Positions 28,225 to 42,697 are shown, numbered from the stretch's first letter. The stretch is DNA of 64,000 bases from Guyanagaster necrorhizus (GCF_019112545.1 NW_025064899.1:271185-335184), one strand, 5' to 3'. Translations and numbers: made by a program. The notes: a model not told the origin generated them from the letters alone.

Positions 28225-29194
28225 TACATTCCCCGTTGAACATGACATTTGAAGGCCTCATATCCCACTCCCCCCCGTACTTGTTGACATTCCCAACCTG
28301 AGGCCAGCTTGGCAGACTGCTGGAACAGTTCGAGCGACAGGAGCGACGTTTCTATGGACAGCGGGGTCGATGGGTCGTCTCGGTGGTAAAATCCTGGATC
28401 TGAAGTTGCAAACCTATCAGAGAAAGCAAATGGACTGCCTCACACCGTACTCTGAGCAATACTGCCGGTTCCCAGTCAGTGACCAAAAGCGACTTCACAA
28501 AGGAAATACACCGACTCTACCTCAGACAAACTACTGCCAACTTTGTTCGACCAAGTTCACTAGGTGTGACCATATCAGGGACGTCTCCGCCAGTCTCCAT
28601 TTCAGCTACATGGGGGACTCGGTGCTGGGCGAGAAGGTGATAGATGTCGGATTCTTTGGCGGTCCCGGAGGAGTCAGCACGCCAATAGACCTTCATGAAC
28701 AGCAGCCCCCCGCGGGGGTTTTTAGGGTCATGAAGATCAGGACTATCCAAATCGAGAGCGAGAGACCGACACGTCGATTGTCCGAATGGTGACAATGAGT
28801 CTTCGTCGAAATTTTGAGCACACACCACGAACCGGCGAACGACGCCTTGGAGGGTCACCTCCATACGGAGAAGCTTCTGCTTCTCGATTTTTATCTTCCT
28901 CTTTTGCTTCGCCCGGGCATCACCATGCCACATATCTGTAACATACGGGCCAAATTTTACTCGAGCAGCAATGGCGTTGTCGTTGTCATCTGTGACGGGA
29001 GGGACCCAGGCGTCCTTCCCCCGTTGGCTTGGTGATAACTGGGAAAATCGTTTATAAAAATCGAAGAGCAGGCCAGAATCCTTTGTATAGTCGAAATGCC
29101 TGCTAACAATGGCCCCAGTTCTATCCCAGTGTATGAACCATACGAACTGTTTCAAGCTGCTGGTCATGTTCTTTGGGTTCATTAACTCACCCAT
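28225..29194 (-). pseudogene. FunK1-type fungal protein kinase fragment
   Basis: The minus-strand frame from 29194 to 28517 reads as the middle of a FunK1 kinase. It has VWFIHWDRTGAIVSRHFDYTK, then LFDFYKRFSQLSPSQRGKD, FGPYVTDMWH and a run to VYWRADSSGTAKESDIYHLLAQHRVPHVAE, the nucleotide-binding-lobe region of that family. About 250 bp further on, another frame gives WDMRPSNVMFNGE (28231-28270), which resembles the catalytic loop HRDIS-NNVMF but with HR replaced. The usual ~150-200 residue N-terminal part and the C-lobe are absent or scrambled, and a stop lies between the two parts. FunK1 kinases are strongly expanded in agarics; this copy looks non-functional. Confidence 0.7.
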
Positions 29195-32100
29195 GACTTT
29201 CCATATGGGTCAGATAATACACAAAGCACATATATTTTGTATAAAAATGTTGAAATGTACCTATATATAGGGCAAAACTTAGCAGCCCTTGGGGACCAAC
29301 CAACCTACCACTGGTGTGTACCGGTCTGCAATCCCGGTACCCCTTGAATTCATCTCGCAATATTGATGAAGTATATAATCAATTCTCCAGTCCTGAGAAC
29401 CGGATCCTGAGTCAATTGAGATGGTCCTGAACCTATAACCACATTTCTTCGCTTACAGAACATAGAAACCTAGACACATCTATACTCTGAACGATGAATG
29501 ATTCTATTCTCACCAGTAAAGAAGAGAGAATATTGGACATGGCCCTGAGAAGTAGTCAAGCCAGAAATAGCCCTACCCTATGCCGACTTATGGCTTTGAC
29601 ATACCGGCACAACACTATAGCGAAGTCGGACAATTAAATGTGCATTACTAACTCCACATGCTTAGCTCTTGTATTTACTACGGGAAACGGGTACACATAT
29701 ATGTCTCTTCTATAAATCAGTTGTGTGCTCAAATTTGACAGACATCTCTGCTTCGCCGGCGCTGGCTAGGTGGTGTCCGAGTCAGGTACCATTACCACTG
29801 ACGCCCAGACGCACCCCGGGTTTACTGGCTTGTACCATACTCATATATATAACATCTCATTCTCAAGTGCCTATATCGTGTGAATAGATCTCGAAAGGTC
29901 AACTGTTGGCATCAAAACCGTTGGTCAGGCTTTCCGGTACCGGATCTTCTGACAGCCATACTTCCAGGACTGCGCACTTCTTAATACTTGGTTCGCGCTA
30001 TCCAGGTAACTCACGATCGACGGTTTCAGTGAAGAAACATCAAAGGGAATGTACAGTAGTAGGAGTCTTGATTCTTGGACTGCTGTTTCAAGAATTGATA
30101 GTAACTGGAAGTTCCGAGTGCACTGAAGAGCGGCTGGATCCCTTATGACACCTCGGTGAAAGAATCTAGCGTTCAAGAACGTTTCGGTCTTAGGGCAGTC
30201 GCACGGTAACACGAAGGTTACATACATTGCATCTTTCACGGAAGAAAGCCAGATGCATTCATATCCCCTCCTTTGAATACTGTATGGATTGGCTCAAGTG
30301 AACCCACTACTAAGCTTTCGTCCGTCCGACCACCTTGTTGATGGCGACGTCCAACCAGCTGGTCCAGTCAACAAAAAGACTGGACTATGGAAATTAACGG
30401 CGATCAACAATGCACAATATGTATAGGAAGCTCGGTTGTCCCGCGTCGCAATTTGGTAACCTGGTACCAGGCCCGTGCTCGTCACACGGAGCAAGATCTG
30501 GAAAATCCAGAATCTTACAAGATCATTTTAGTGTTTTTCCGCCAAAGGTGGGGCGCAACAGCCGTCAGTGACTACGATCGACATATGTTCCATCATTCCA
30601 ATTCTGTAAACATCTGTTCTCGACGTATGTTGACCGCTGTCTGGGACACTTTCGCACTCAGTTTATCGAAAATGGACGCCCTTGTGAAACTAGACTGTAA
30701 CGAGATTTAGGAATATTTTGTCGCCGGTATTGAGCTATCTTACTGCGCAAGGGTACCACGTGAAAGAAGATATAGCTACCTATATACCGGTTATTTGCTG
30801 TCTGGAAGGATCTTCGGTATTCTTAGTAACTGAAGAAAGAACGGAAATGTGCACAAAATGATTTATGGTTTATTTACAAGGTAGTCGTCGCGCTAACGAT
30901 GTCATACATACTAACACGTATAGCATCTAAGTATGGAAGTGGGGGAGAGGTGTTAGTCGACACACAATGAAGAACCAGTGCGGAATGCGGGACAGAAGTG
31001 TAATAACTATCGTCATCTCCAGACCCATCGTCTGAGCCCACCCACGAAAAATCCGTGTACTTTTTGTTGGAGGTCGAGGATGAACAAGAAGGGTGCGAAT
31101 CGGCGTGAAATTTTTTCCAGACCGCTTCCCCGCAACCAGGGTTCTTTGGTGTCAGGAATGGTTGGCGAGGTGCGAAATGTAGGCGACAAAGTGTCGTCTG
31201 AGGTCGAGAAGGAAGTTGAACAAAGGCAAGAATCAGAAAGGTAAGAATCAGAAACAGTCTCGGCCGAGCCTTGACGGTAGTCCGCACTGGAGTTCATACT
31301 ACGCTCCTTGGCATCACGCCTTTTCTCTCAGGAAACGGCAGGATCATTAAGGAAGATGCATGGTCCTTAGCGTGAGGCACATCTCGAGCATGGGTACTGG
31401 AGATCACATTTAACTTTGGCGGCGGCACATGCCTATGGAACCGTCGACCTGCGCAAGAACAGGTACTAAATCGGTGACAAACCTGACAAGACTTCTGTCT
31501 CGAACGACTGGATGTCATACTTCCGCCTGAAGTCAGCGTCCGCGTAGTTGGCTTGAAAAACAATACTCACTGATCTCTACAGGATTTCTTGTGTCGCGAG
31601 AGAACATCTCTTCTGGTAAATTGAACACTACACAGCTGCAATGATGATGAGCGTCTGTACGACGAAGAATCGTCTAGGTGACTTCGCCTACATCGCATTG
31701 GTGACTACGTTCGTTGGTGTCTGTCGAGATGAGATCAATCTACATCACAAGGAGGTGAGATGCCGCTTACGAGAACGAATATGACGCCTCAAATGGGTGG
31801 TCTAACGCTCTTTTTTTTTTTTTAGCTGTAATACCCACCTGAAGGAACCTCCTTCGGACTCTTCACGTTTCCGACATGAGCGTTCTCCTCGTACCGGATG
31901 CCGATGCCAACCATTCTAATTTCAAAACTGTGCGATTCTACAGCCCGATTTCGCAAGAGCAGTTCTTTACCGGCTTGGGATTATTTCAGTGGGCTTTGGA
32001 CGAGTGGTTGGTTGCCTTGTTTCAACGGAAGCAGGTAAAAGCAGATGGTCGTAGCCTCAGAGAGAGTGTGAGTGTGGGTGTGGGTGTGTTCTTGAATGCT

Positions 32101-32926
32101 ATTTTAACTCGAAACTTAACACGGGAGAGTCATATATGAACCGGAAGACAAGAATAGGGACATTGGTCATTTTTCACGACCATGCTTACGCAATATTTCC
32201 CCACCAGGATTCTGCTATCGGTAATAACTAACACCGGCGGCATAACCCTTCGAGAACCATGAGCACAAACAGACCTCGAGTAAAAAGATCACTGAGCCTG
32301 TCACATTCAACTCCGTTCATATGTATCGAATCCTCGATCCCCACCACAAGGTTAATAAATTCTACCCCGATGCTCACAAACCTCAAATCCTCCCATGTCG
32401 TCCCGGCCCGAAAATAAGACAAGAAACCAAATGAAGGGACGGAGGATAAGAATAACAAGACGCCAAGAACATACACACGGGAAGGTACCACATTTCCGCT
32501 AGGTAGATACGCCGAGGTCGAACTTTGATCGCGAAGACATTGTCCAAACACCGGTCGAGGATGCAGCTTCCTTCGCACCTAGTTCAAAAACCAGAAAAGC
32601 AGCTCCGAAAAAGGCTTCTGGCCCTTATTTTCATGCTGTCTGTCATTTGCAGGACCCACTCTTCGCGTTCGCATTTGCACAACGATATCACGATTACATT
32701 TTATGCAACACACCTACAGAAACTGATAGACTAATAGCTAACAAGCATAAGTTTAACCATTAAGTAAAGATTGTAATTGTGCAACCAAGGTACTAATGAC
32801 AACTGCATACGCCCATCAAGCCCTCGATAGTATGATACAAGTTGACCACTGACTAGGACTAGTAGTGTACTAAATAAATTTTTTAAAAAAGAAAGCATAA
32901 ATCTAAGCATACACTAGAATGACAGT
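29195..32926. other. Gene-poor stretch of 3.7 kb
   Basis: Many short frames, none with family motifs. A plus-strand frame at 31876-32139 (MSVLLVPDADANHSNFKTV...) is protein-like in composition but isolated. A 14-T tract lies near 31809. The region ends at the 3' end of the VPS10 gene. Confidence 0.45.
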
Positions 32927-35900
32927 TCAACTCTCATCTTCAAATCTCAGAATCTGCGCATCTTCATCAACGGGAACATTCCTATAGCCTCTCCGTGTAC
33001 GGAAAGCAGTACCCGCCGACTCGACATGCGAGGCAACCCACTCCCATGCAATCCCCGCCATCCCAACGACAAACCACGGAACAGACGCAAGGGTATCCAT
33101 AACACCACCCCTGCTCCCGCCGTAATACGGTCCACCATCCCCAGGAAGACGGATTTGTCTGCAACAGAGTAAGCAATAAGACAGTGGAGGAACAAACAAC
33201 AAACATACCCTCTCGCCATTCCGCTCCGACGGTAGTACCAGTATCCGACAAGCGCGGTGAACATGAACGGAATCAGTATGATGAACCACCAGAAGAGAGG
33301 TCCATGTGCTCTGAATCCGGGACATGAATGCCTCGTTCCCCGATCCGGTCTGAGCCCGTCCTCACAGCTCGAGTAAGGAATCTTCCGATAAGCAGTCCTC
33401 TCGTACCAAAACTCCTCGTCGTTCTTGCACGAGTCGTCGTCAGGGAGAGGCGTCGTTCCAGGCACCAATACACATTCGTCATTGGTGTTCTTGACATAGT
33501 TAAACTCACTATATAGGACATGAGAAGAGTACAAGGAGGAGGAAAGGTATAACTGACCACTCGAAATCAGTCTGCGTGCATGCACAGTTGCTCACCACCT
33601 GAGCGCTGGCTTTCGGCTGACTACCCACTACACAGTTCGTATCGCGTACTCGGCGGTGGTACAGTGTCTGACATAAATCATCATCGGCACCTTCAGCAGC
33701 AAGAGCAGAATGTTCTTTCCTACCTGACGGCCAAACAAGCATTTCTCCGATCGTTCTTCACTTGGGCTCCAGAGTTCGAAATCATCATGCCCAGGATCCT
33801 CGACGCTCAGTTGACCTGAACGTCACATTAATCACAGTCGCTACCACCAAGCAGAAAAACTCACAAGGCGTCCTCGTCAACGCACTGAAATCCAGATGTA
33901 CCACAACAGACGTCAACGAGCGCGGATACTGCGCCAAGAGAATGAACCTCCGGCTCGTATCGGCAGGAACAGTAACAATGGACGTCACTCTCATCTTATC
34001 CTGCGAGAACCGATACTCCCTCCAGTTCTTGCCTTCGTCAGTGCTGAACAGTACATGATCCGTGGGCTCTTCATCGTTCGCCATAATCAGAAGAGACCCA
34101 GAGTCTCCAAACTCCCAGAGATGCGCATCCTTGTGCACCTCCTCCCAAGTAAACCCGGCATCTCGACTGAGGAAGGTGTCACTCTGGATATAGGGCGCGA
34201 GAGATTCTCCAACGTTGCCGACAGCCATGATCAGTCCTACGATAGAGGGGCTACTGTACGTCGCCCGCGGATCTGTGCGTTCGGTGTATCCATGTACATG
34301 AAGAGCGCAGTTCTAGACTAACATGTTAATAATGACAGGGAAGTTACCGAACAGAAGAAGCGAACCGTGGTGTCACACTCGTATTTGTTTCCTTGCGAAT
34401 CCAACGGCGGAGGCGGGAGTGGTTTCCACGTACTCCCTACAACGAGAACCGTTAGCGATTACACGATCATGCTACGATCACGTACCATCGTTATGGGTAA
34501 TCCTCGACTGTAGCTCTTTCTTGCCATTGACAGTGGCGTGTTGCGTGTTGGACACCACGTTCACGAGAGCAATTCCATCGAGACCAATTATCTTTTCGAA
34601 ATCGACGAATCCGCGATCATCACGGTTCACATTTTCCAGGGCGATACCAAAGTATGTTCCGTTAGAGTTGGACTTTAGGATAGTACCCCAATATGGACTT
34701 GGCGGCTCGGAAATCGTCATGTGCAAGAAAAGTGACCCAGTCGAAGATTCCAAGACGGTGTAAGCCTAAATCAAACGTTAGCAAAGTGAATGACACAACG
34801 CCGTGGTGCACGTACATGGGCCTCCGGGTGCATACTCGGCGGGAACAGGCCAGTGGCAAAGTTGACACCATCAAGCGACACCTGCAGATCTAAGGAACGA
34901 CGCGCAGGTAACAGCTACATGATGATCAGTCAAAATCATCACAAAACATCGCCTCGAAAGGTTTACCTCAGCTACGACCAAGAACTCTGAAAACTTGGCA
35001 AACCCAACAACTTCGTTAAATAGCTTCTTCTTCTTCTTGAAATACTGCTGTCCCTCGACCAATTCCAATGGATTAGTACTCTGGAAAAACCTCTGCGATC
35101 CGCCCTTCGTCTGATAGGACTCGCAGATGATCTCCGTCGGATCAGCGTTGAGCTTCGTATCAGTCGCCCAGGCACAGTTGACGACATAACTCTCCACGAA
35201 TTCCCAGTTGCGTCCGTTATTACGAGTATACTGTGCTTCGGCGTGACAGTCGTCGAAGACGTTCTCGCAGTTCCTGTTCCCGGTCCAGATGAGTTTGTCC
35301 GAATCGGGTTGAAAGCGGAGGACCTGGGCGCGGAAGGTATTGGGTGGTGTCGGTGCGTTGAGAGCGTTCCAGGAGCGCCCGGTATCGGTGGTAGTGTAGT
35401 ACCTGGTACCGCTCGTAATAAGGTAGGCGCGATCTGCGCTATAAGGATGGAGGTAGAACGCCAAGAATGACTCCTCGGGATATAGCTGATTCCACGTGTA
35501 GCCTTCGTTGCTTGATTGCCAGATTGTGTTGTCTTCCAACCTAACAATAATTGTCTGTAGAAGCAAACGAACAACTGAGACCCGCCAACGGACAGTACAT
35601 GAAGTATACATACTGTGGAGTCTTTGAAGTACGAGTGCTGGACGATAGCTGCAGGGAATTCAAACTACAGATTCATGAGTAAAGATCAAAGCGGCAGCGC
35701 AAAAGGAGACAGACTGTCTGATGGATAACTTCACCCTCCTGAGGTTGAGCTACGCCACATTACACTCAGCGATACCCAGAAAACTAGCCAATGTCCACCT
35801 ACCAGAAGAACACGGTTTATCGATCAGCGCATCCTTCGTGCTGCCCGTACACGTATTTCCAGGAATCTTCCTCCACCCGGACGAGCCCTTATACGTCATG

Positions 35901-38204
35901 CTTGGTTTGGGACAAGTACCAGCTGCAATAGGTTCAGGACCAGTCGGCACACACTGATCGCCATTGCGAACAAAATTGAAGTCGCTGAACCAGATATCAA
36001 TCGGACCAGTCGACGGATAGCAAGGAAGGTGATACATACCATTCATAATCCGCATCCACACAAGCGCAGTTCTCCTCATGCTCGACGGGGTCGGTAAACT
36101 TTTCCCCAACATAACAGTCTGCGCCCATCTTTCTACGCCTGTACCATTGCTGTGACCAGATATCAATTGACGATGACCCCTGGAAGGATACGAGATAATC
36201 TTACCTTGTGTCCCATCAAACACTCACTCTGAGCAGGCCTCGCATACCACTCCTCGAAGTCACCAGACTCGCACTTCCTCGAGCGCGTATCTGCAAAGTC
36301 AAGGAAGAGAACCACGAATCGTCCAATACTCTGACTCTGGTCCTTCCTTGCGACCTGACCCACAAGAAGGAACTTTTGCGAGGTCGAATCCGAAACGGTC
36401 GTCAGCGCGCGTGCTCGAAGGCGGACACCAAAATTGTACTCCTTCCTGTTAGGGTTATATGAGCACAGGGTAGTGACAAACGATAAGGTACTAACCAAGT
36501 CTGTCCGAAATCAGTGGAGTAGGAGACCGAATCTATTCCATCTTCGTCGTTTACGGCAACGATTACGCTTCCGGAATCACCGAACTCGTATTTGTTAGCG
36601 TCGTGACGGACCATCTTCCAGGTCACGCCAGCGTCCGTGCTGAGGAACGTGTCACAGTCCTCGTAGTCTCTCAACGTCTCTCCGATGCTTCCAACTCCCA
36701 TCATGAGCCCTGGAGCGGGAGAGGAGAAGATGCGACCAAAGTTGTGAGGGGTGGTGACAGAGTGCAGATGAAGTGAACAGCTGCTGGTATCATCCGGATT
36801 GCAGTTAACGCTTTGGCCCTCGACGTTGGTAGATGGAGCTCGAACGGGGGCCCACGACCGACCATCGTCAAACGTGATAAGCGTCTTGAGCAGCTTCTTT
36901 GCACCGCTACCCTCCACGAGGTTTGCATTCGCGACAACGTTCGCGAGACCAACACCTTCAACACCGTACAGCCGCTCGTAGTCGACGAATCCTGCCTCAT
37001 TCCGGTTGGTATCCTTCAAACTCTCCACAAAGAACGTCCCGTTCGAGTTGCTCACGAAGAGTGTCCCGATCTTTCCTTGATCCTGTAGTACCACATCAAT
37101 CGCCAATGAATGCGTTGTAGACTCGACGATTGTATATGCATTTTCCCTAAGCTGCGCGGATGACGCATGCGGGAACTGTGCTTTTGCCCACGTCTTTGTA
37201 TCCACAGTGACGTACAGCAGCATGTCTCCGTTGCTTCCGGAAGACAGGTCCTTGAGTGCCACGACAGCAAACTTGGATACGATGGCAAATGCAATGACGC
37301 CCTTTGCGTTGTTGCCGATGCCCATTTGCTCTACACGAATGTCCCCATTGAAAAAGTCAGTACTTGAGAACAGTTTACTGGAGGACAGAGTGTGGGCGCC
37401 ACTAAGGGATGAAGAGTCGAATGCTACGCAGTAGATAAGGTCCGGAGGGCCCTCGTGCTTGAAATCAGCGGTGCTGTGGGCGAACTGACATCGGGAAGTC
37501 TCGATAAGTAAGAGCTTGGATTCGTCACTGAATGCTTCTTTTGTATAATATGTCTGCATACGAAGTAAGTAAAGGCGAAAACAAGGTAAAAAAAACACGC
37601 ACCTCATCGTGACAAACGTTCCCCCACCCGATCCTTTCGCAGGACGTCCCTTGGTACAGAATATATCCGTATTTCCTGGGGTCTGAATGGAAAGAAAGCG
37701 GCTTCGAGACAAGGGCTGGCGGAATGGGCATGTCGAAGGCGCGCCATGTCTTGCCTCTGTCTTCCGTACGGTAATGCCGTGTCCCCCGAGTCAATACGAA
37801 GGCCTTGACGAAACGTTAGCGAGTTTTCTTCTTCGTTACCGAAGCAGCAGAGAAATCGTACTCACATATTGGTTGTCAAAAGGATGCTCGATAACCATCG
37901 TCGCCTCTCCCTTCGGTATGTCGGCCGCTATATTCCATGATTTGCCCTCGTCCTGCGTAACGTAAACGTTTCCATCCACAGGGTCAAAATATATTGCCGT
38001 CTGCACAAAATAACGCCCGTCATCAGTCACCTTCCTCGCACCGCGAGAGCGCCTACATACCTCGGTATCATCGAAGAAAAATAGTCGTCCTGGGAGGTTT
38101 TGGAAAGAGGTTATCGAGTGGGTAGGGTCGGCAGCCAGCACAGAGAGGGCAAGCAGCCCGAATAAGGAGAGAAAAAGGTATGCGACCCGTTGTCGCAAAA
38201 TCAT
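32927..38204 (-). CDS. VPS10: Vps10/sortilin-type sorting receptor with two VPS10 domains (~1.5 kb aa scale)
   Basis: Vps10 cycles between late Golgi and endosomes and delivers vacuolar hydrolases such as carboxypeptidase Y. The start at 38204 gives an immediate signal peptide ([22 protein letters not shown]). An in-frame ATG at 38363 would add 53 residues before it and is less likely. The first VPS10 propeller has Asp-box repeats ([43 protein letters not shown]). It is followed by the cysteine-rich 10CC region ([17 protein letters not shown]). A second propeller repeats this layout ([35 protein letters not shown]), with its own [17 protein letters not shown] and CPGF. One transmembrane helix ([21 protein letters not shown], interrupted here for brevity) precedes a tail ending [14 protein letters not shown]. 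More than ten short GT-AG introns join smoothly, some with weak donors. It appears intact. Confidence 0.92.
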
Positions 38205-39237
38205 CGTGGTGGATGGGAAAGGTTGATTGGAAAAGGCAGGAGATGCTGCGCTGCGTAACACGCAGGCAAATTGGGTCACGTGAACGGGACCCGGCGCCAT
38301 ACACAGCCACACGGCGCTTTTTATAGACTTCTGGTCCGATGGTAGCGACATTGTACCGCTCAAACTTCAGAACCCTTGAGCCCCCTCATGCAAACTGTAG
38401 CCCTCTTTGAACTTGTTCCGCTCTGAATGAATCGGTACGTTTCCGACTCTACTCACTCCACCGGCAGGTTTAAATTTACTATCGAGACAATGTAACGGTT
38501 GGGCTCGAAGACTGTCAGATTGCAAAACGATGACACGTCAATAGGCCTGTGTTTCATGGACATCACCTGATCTAGTTCATCCGTCTTTCAAACGTGTTGG
38601 TTGCCCCGGAATAAGTTCCGCATTGATATTGATGGATAATCCCTTGAAGATTATCCCTCCGCGGCACGAAACAAATTCGTCCGCCTCATATCGGCGATAA
38701 CAATGCCCCCTAGTGTTCCACTGACCCCTCCACTACTTACTCCCAGGCTGATATAACCCACCGCTTTCTTGGAATAGCGCCCATCGGTCATATCAAGATG
38801 CTATCATGACGCAATCTTCTATGAATATGATACAGGACTAGCTGCCGCGCTCCCAAATAAAGCGCTGACAATGTCAATAACATCATCTTGGTATGGCTTC
38901 GAGTCCGATACGCCGGGTGCTGTAGCACGATAGATTTTGCCTGAACGCCGCTACGCAGCGTTCTGTCGACATCAAATACGGGAATGGCAGGACCAATAAC
39001 CCACCCAAAGATCTCGATTTTCAAAAAGGCTTCGGTTAGATCTCTCCCATAGTAAACGGCGATCTAAGTCGTACTAAGCTTGGTCTAGTGGCCGACTAGT
39101 TCAGTTGGTTATATGGCCCATGGAGTTCGATCACAACGTTCGCCATGTAGGATACGGTTACCAAGTTTCTCCTTTTACCCATGGATTGACGAATGTCACG
39201 TGCCGCCGCTCCTTGTCCCAATACTGGGCAATCATTA
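38205..39237. other. Divergent spacer upstream of VPS10
   Basis: This contains the VPS10 promoter region on the minus strand; the start is followed upstream by GC-rich sequence and a TTTATAGAC-like string near 38318 on the plus strand. No gene is supported. A tRNA-like string at 39097-39132 (TAGTTCAGTTGGTTA and GAGTTCGATC) is too compressed to be a tRNA. Confidence 0.4.
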
Positions 39238-40515
39238 TTAATCTTCTAAAGAGTGAACGTTATGCGCTGGGAGGAATACAGAGCATGACACCATTGAGTA
39301 ATAATAGTACGTGGTCAGAGTCACATTTTTTGTCAATTCTGTCGCAAAAATCTGAACGTCCTCCCCAGGCTTCATACTCCAAATCTCCATAACAGTCTTC
39401 CCCGCCCTCCGACACATAACCGCAAGCGTCTCCCTATCCCTCCCGTACGCCACCTTCCACACACTCTCACTCGCCTCAGTCAGATCTCTCACATGGATCC
39501 CCATATCAGTCTCAAACAACTTCGCCCGCTCGTCATTCCCGCCCATCACGAGCCACCGTCTATCGAACTACAAACTCGTCACGCTCGAATCGTGCGCAGA
39601 GATACGGTGCAGCACACTGTATGACGATAGTGAGAATGTGATCACTCGCCCACTAACTGCAATCGGTCGATTCTGCGGCATCGATGCACCGTATCGTCGA
39701 CGTATGTCCATACAAGACGTATATGCAGTATCCGGACCCGTATAACCTTGTCGCAGCCGCCGCTGACGACGAGAGAGTTTGGCTGGCCCCATCCTTCAGA
39801 CGCACCACAAACCCCGAAATGGGGGTTCTTAGTGTCGTCGTCGTCGTCGCTATCCTCCTTGTCGATTTCGCCCTCTAAACCGAGGGCAACTCGCAGCGAA
39901 TGAGGAATATTCCACTCCTCGCCATCCTCCTCCATCCCCAGGCTCTCTTCCCTCTTTCTCCTTCTCCCTCCGCAACTGACCAAGTGCACCCCCCAAATGT
40001 CGGATTCGTGGCCCACAAGAGTTCGAGCCAAAACACCCGTCCAAGTACTGAACACATGTATTCGCGAATTTGCGAGTCCGACCACCACCCAATCATCATC
40101 CAAGGCGATGGAGGTGATAACGCCGTTCGTTGGATTGACTACCGGCACACGGTGGGCACGAAGCAGGCGGCCGCCATAGCGCCAGTTCATCACTAGATGA
40201 TTATGAGCTGTGCAGTGAATGAGAGGGGAAGACGAACTCACTGGTCGAGTACGAGTACTTGAAATGGGATTTGTAGGAAAAGAGCAACGTGCTGAAACGA
40301 TGTCTCTGCTTTTTCCTTCCCTGCCCCCATATATCATCATCGTCATCCCCATCATCCAGAAAAGCTCTCTGCACGGGGGACCCAAACTCCCAAAGCCTAC
40401 ACATCCTCCTCCACACAGCCTCATCCTCCACGAGCTTCCCCCAATGTCGGCTGAGTTGTGACGCCCTTCCTAGCGTCTTCGGGTCGTCCACCAAGCTCAA
40501 AATGTTTAGCGCCAT
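39238..40515 (-). pseudogene. F-box/WD40 repeat protein pseudogene
   Basis: The first readable exon on the minus strand (40515 to about 40246) carries an F-box core (MALNILSLVDDPKTLGRASQLSRHW) without the preceding Leu-Pro of the motif; upstream sequence does not supply it. A ~50-bp intron leads to WRYGGRLLRAHRVP and WD repeats (GVITSIALDDDWVVVGLAN, LVGHESDIWGVHL, VVSGGCDKVIRV). The frame then shifts at GHTSTIRCIDA, several repeats are missing, and the text resumes at RPIAVSG and ISAHDSSVTSL. There a TAG at the next codon interrupts what the family reads as VTSLQFD; the C-terminal FDRRWLVMGGNDERAK continues in the same frame. This resembles Cdc4/Pop1-class SCF receptors, but the deletion, shift and stop make it non-functional. 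Confidence 0.72.
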
Positions 40516-41005
40516 CTCTAGTGTGAATAGGGGGCCTAGAAGTCGTCGTGAGTGCCCTGACGACCTATCATGACCATCTTATAATGGCTGTGCGTGATTC
40601 AAGCATTCAATACGATACGCACTCAGTAGCCATGGGTACCATGGAGGCAGATCAGATGGTGGAGCAGACGGGACAGAAATACAGTAATGTATTCCCCGTT
40701 ACTAATGAAAACTCCTGGATATGGGATCAGTATCAGTATCAGTCAAATGACGCTCTTGTCAGTCATCGCCAACATCGTCAGGAGCAAGTAGGTCAAACTC
40801 GATGCCAATATATAGCTCAGCAGCCGTCTGAATGTCGTTGACTAGCGGGAGACCCAATTCAAGTCCGAGGGGAAGGGAGCCGGGCGGGATTTACCAGGTC
40901 ACCCATGGAACACTTTAGACTCCCAGAAAGATTTTGGTTACCGATTACATATAGGAGGATCCAGACAGGATATACATTTCTGTTCTTGGCGATGAATGTG
41001 AGCAA

Positions 41006-42697
41006 TCAGCGTGAGATAGAGATTGGCTCACAAATACTTCTTCCTGACACGGACAGCCCTTCGCTGCGCATATCCATTAGGCACTTTCTGAACTTTTCCG
41101 ACAGAAATATGCAAGACAATTCAACAGCACTAAGCTTGCAGCTACCCAGATCGGTCCCTGCCCTCCATCCCGACTTCACCATAGTGATACCGGCCTCTGA
41201 AGTCTCGCATATTATTTTAACCCAAGCGTTAATTTTAAAGGTTTCCAGCCGTGACAATATTGGGAGGCTACCTCTGCCATAGGATAACGCATTGAAAAGG
41301 GGAACAATGAACCGCTCGCCCTCATAGGAAGCCCTGTTAATGTCATTGACAATATGCAGTTCAGCGACCCCTGGAATGTCGTCCAGCAAACCATATATCT
41401 GTGGTCGAAGAGTTGTGAGATTGAGCACAACGGTCCGCAGGGACTGAAGCCCATTAGAACGTGTGATAAGTCGACGCAGTGCCGGGTAGGATTCATCATG
41501 CTCCAGACCATCGCAATGAGGAAATTGCAAAAATGTTTTCCATTCCAGCTTCTTTAATGCGGGGAGTGTGATTCTGTTGAAAAGTCCTGCATCTGAAATA
41601 CAAAGATCGAGGACTCTCAGCCGCGAAAGGATGAGCGGGGTATCAGGAGTGGTGTCCCACTCCGTCTCGTAGCGCACAGGGAATGGTGACTTGGACCAGT
41701 GAAACTCCTCCAGACCGCTAGCATTCTGGAACACAGAATAAAGGTCTTCGGGCGGTACATCATGGAAATCTGATCCCACAAATGATAAACTTGTGAACTG
41801 AGGAAGTGGTAGGTATCTAGGAAGACCCAGATTCTCTAATGTGACATCGCGAAGCCGAGGCGCAATTTCTAATCCAGAGAAAACACGTCCAGTGTTGGTC
41901 AAATAGTGAAGTCGCAGTTTGTTCAATGATGGGAGATTACCGTGTATTTGGGAGAGGGAGAATATGACACTTTCCTCTGCCAAGATCGTTACGTCCTTCC
42001 ATCGTTGTGAATGCCGAACTATGACAGCTAACACCCGATCTAAGCATTCTCTATCGTCCCGTTCTGTTGATAGTAGAAGAACGAGATAAACGGTCAACAG
42101 AGCGGTTGCGGAACGTTTGAGAGCATTCTCCGCCATTTTTACGAGATCCTCAGAGGATTGTTCCGAGAGCTCATCGAGGTTAAGGACCGCGCCGGGAATT
42201 CCACGATAGCCTTGATTCCCGGGGTAGTATTGCATTCTGTCGTAGTCCTTGAGCAGCGAAAACGATGACCACAGCTAGGGACAAGATAAAGCTATATCCC
42301 GCCATCTCCTGCAAACTTTTGCAATGAGCCATGGTCCCGTATGCTCGTCTAGGATGTCATAGTACGGTGAATCCCATCTGCCTTTCACCAGAAAGATTTC
42401 TATTAGGATTTCTGACGGTACACACCGGAGCGGGGAGATGGCAGATCTAAGAGCGGTAGTATATATGCGGAGCTGGTCACATCTCACCACGATATTTGGA
42501 TCGTCCTGGTCAAGTCCGGATTCGAGGAGAGCGCACTGCGCTTCTGCTTCAACTAGCAAAGACCGAATACCTTTTTCATCGGCATCAGAGGGAGGGTCGT
42601 TTGTGATAAAGAGGTGATAGTAGGTTGAAAGGGCGAGGCCGGTATTGATATGAGCCATGAGTCCTGAAGCAACCTGTAAAGTCCCTGGTGCTGTCAA
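41006..42697 (-). pseudogene. F-box/LRR-like gene interrupted by one in-frame TAG
   Basis: Apart from one codon, the minus strand is open from 42697 to 41006. The N-terminal part has a coiled region (IRSLLVEAEAQCALLESG), then SPLRCVPSEILIEIFL, VGPW-like HTGPWLIAKVCRRWRDIALSCP and, after the TAG at 42277-42275, LWSSFSLLKDYDRM. In agaric F-box proteins the broken position is the residue between SCP and LWSSF, usually Glu, Ser or Lys, so a single substitution created the stop. The rest is a leucine-rich solenoid of about 400 residues without further damage. A short upstream exon near 42716-42900 is possible (a GTGGGC donor and a CAG acceptor flank 42691-42738) but uncertain. It could be a very young pseudogene, a read-through gene or a base-call error. 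Confidence 0.72.
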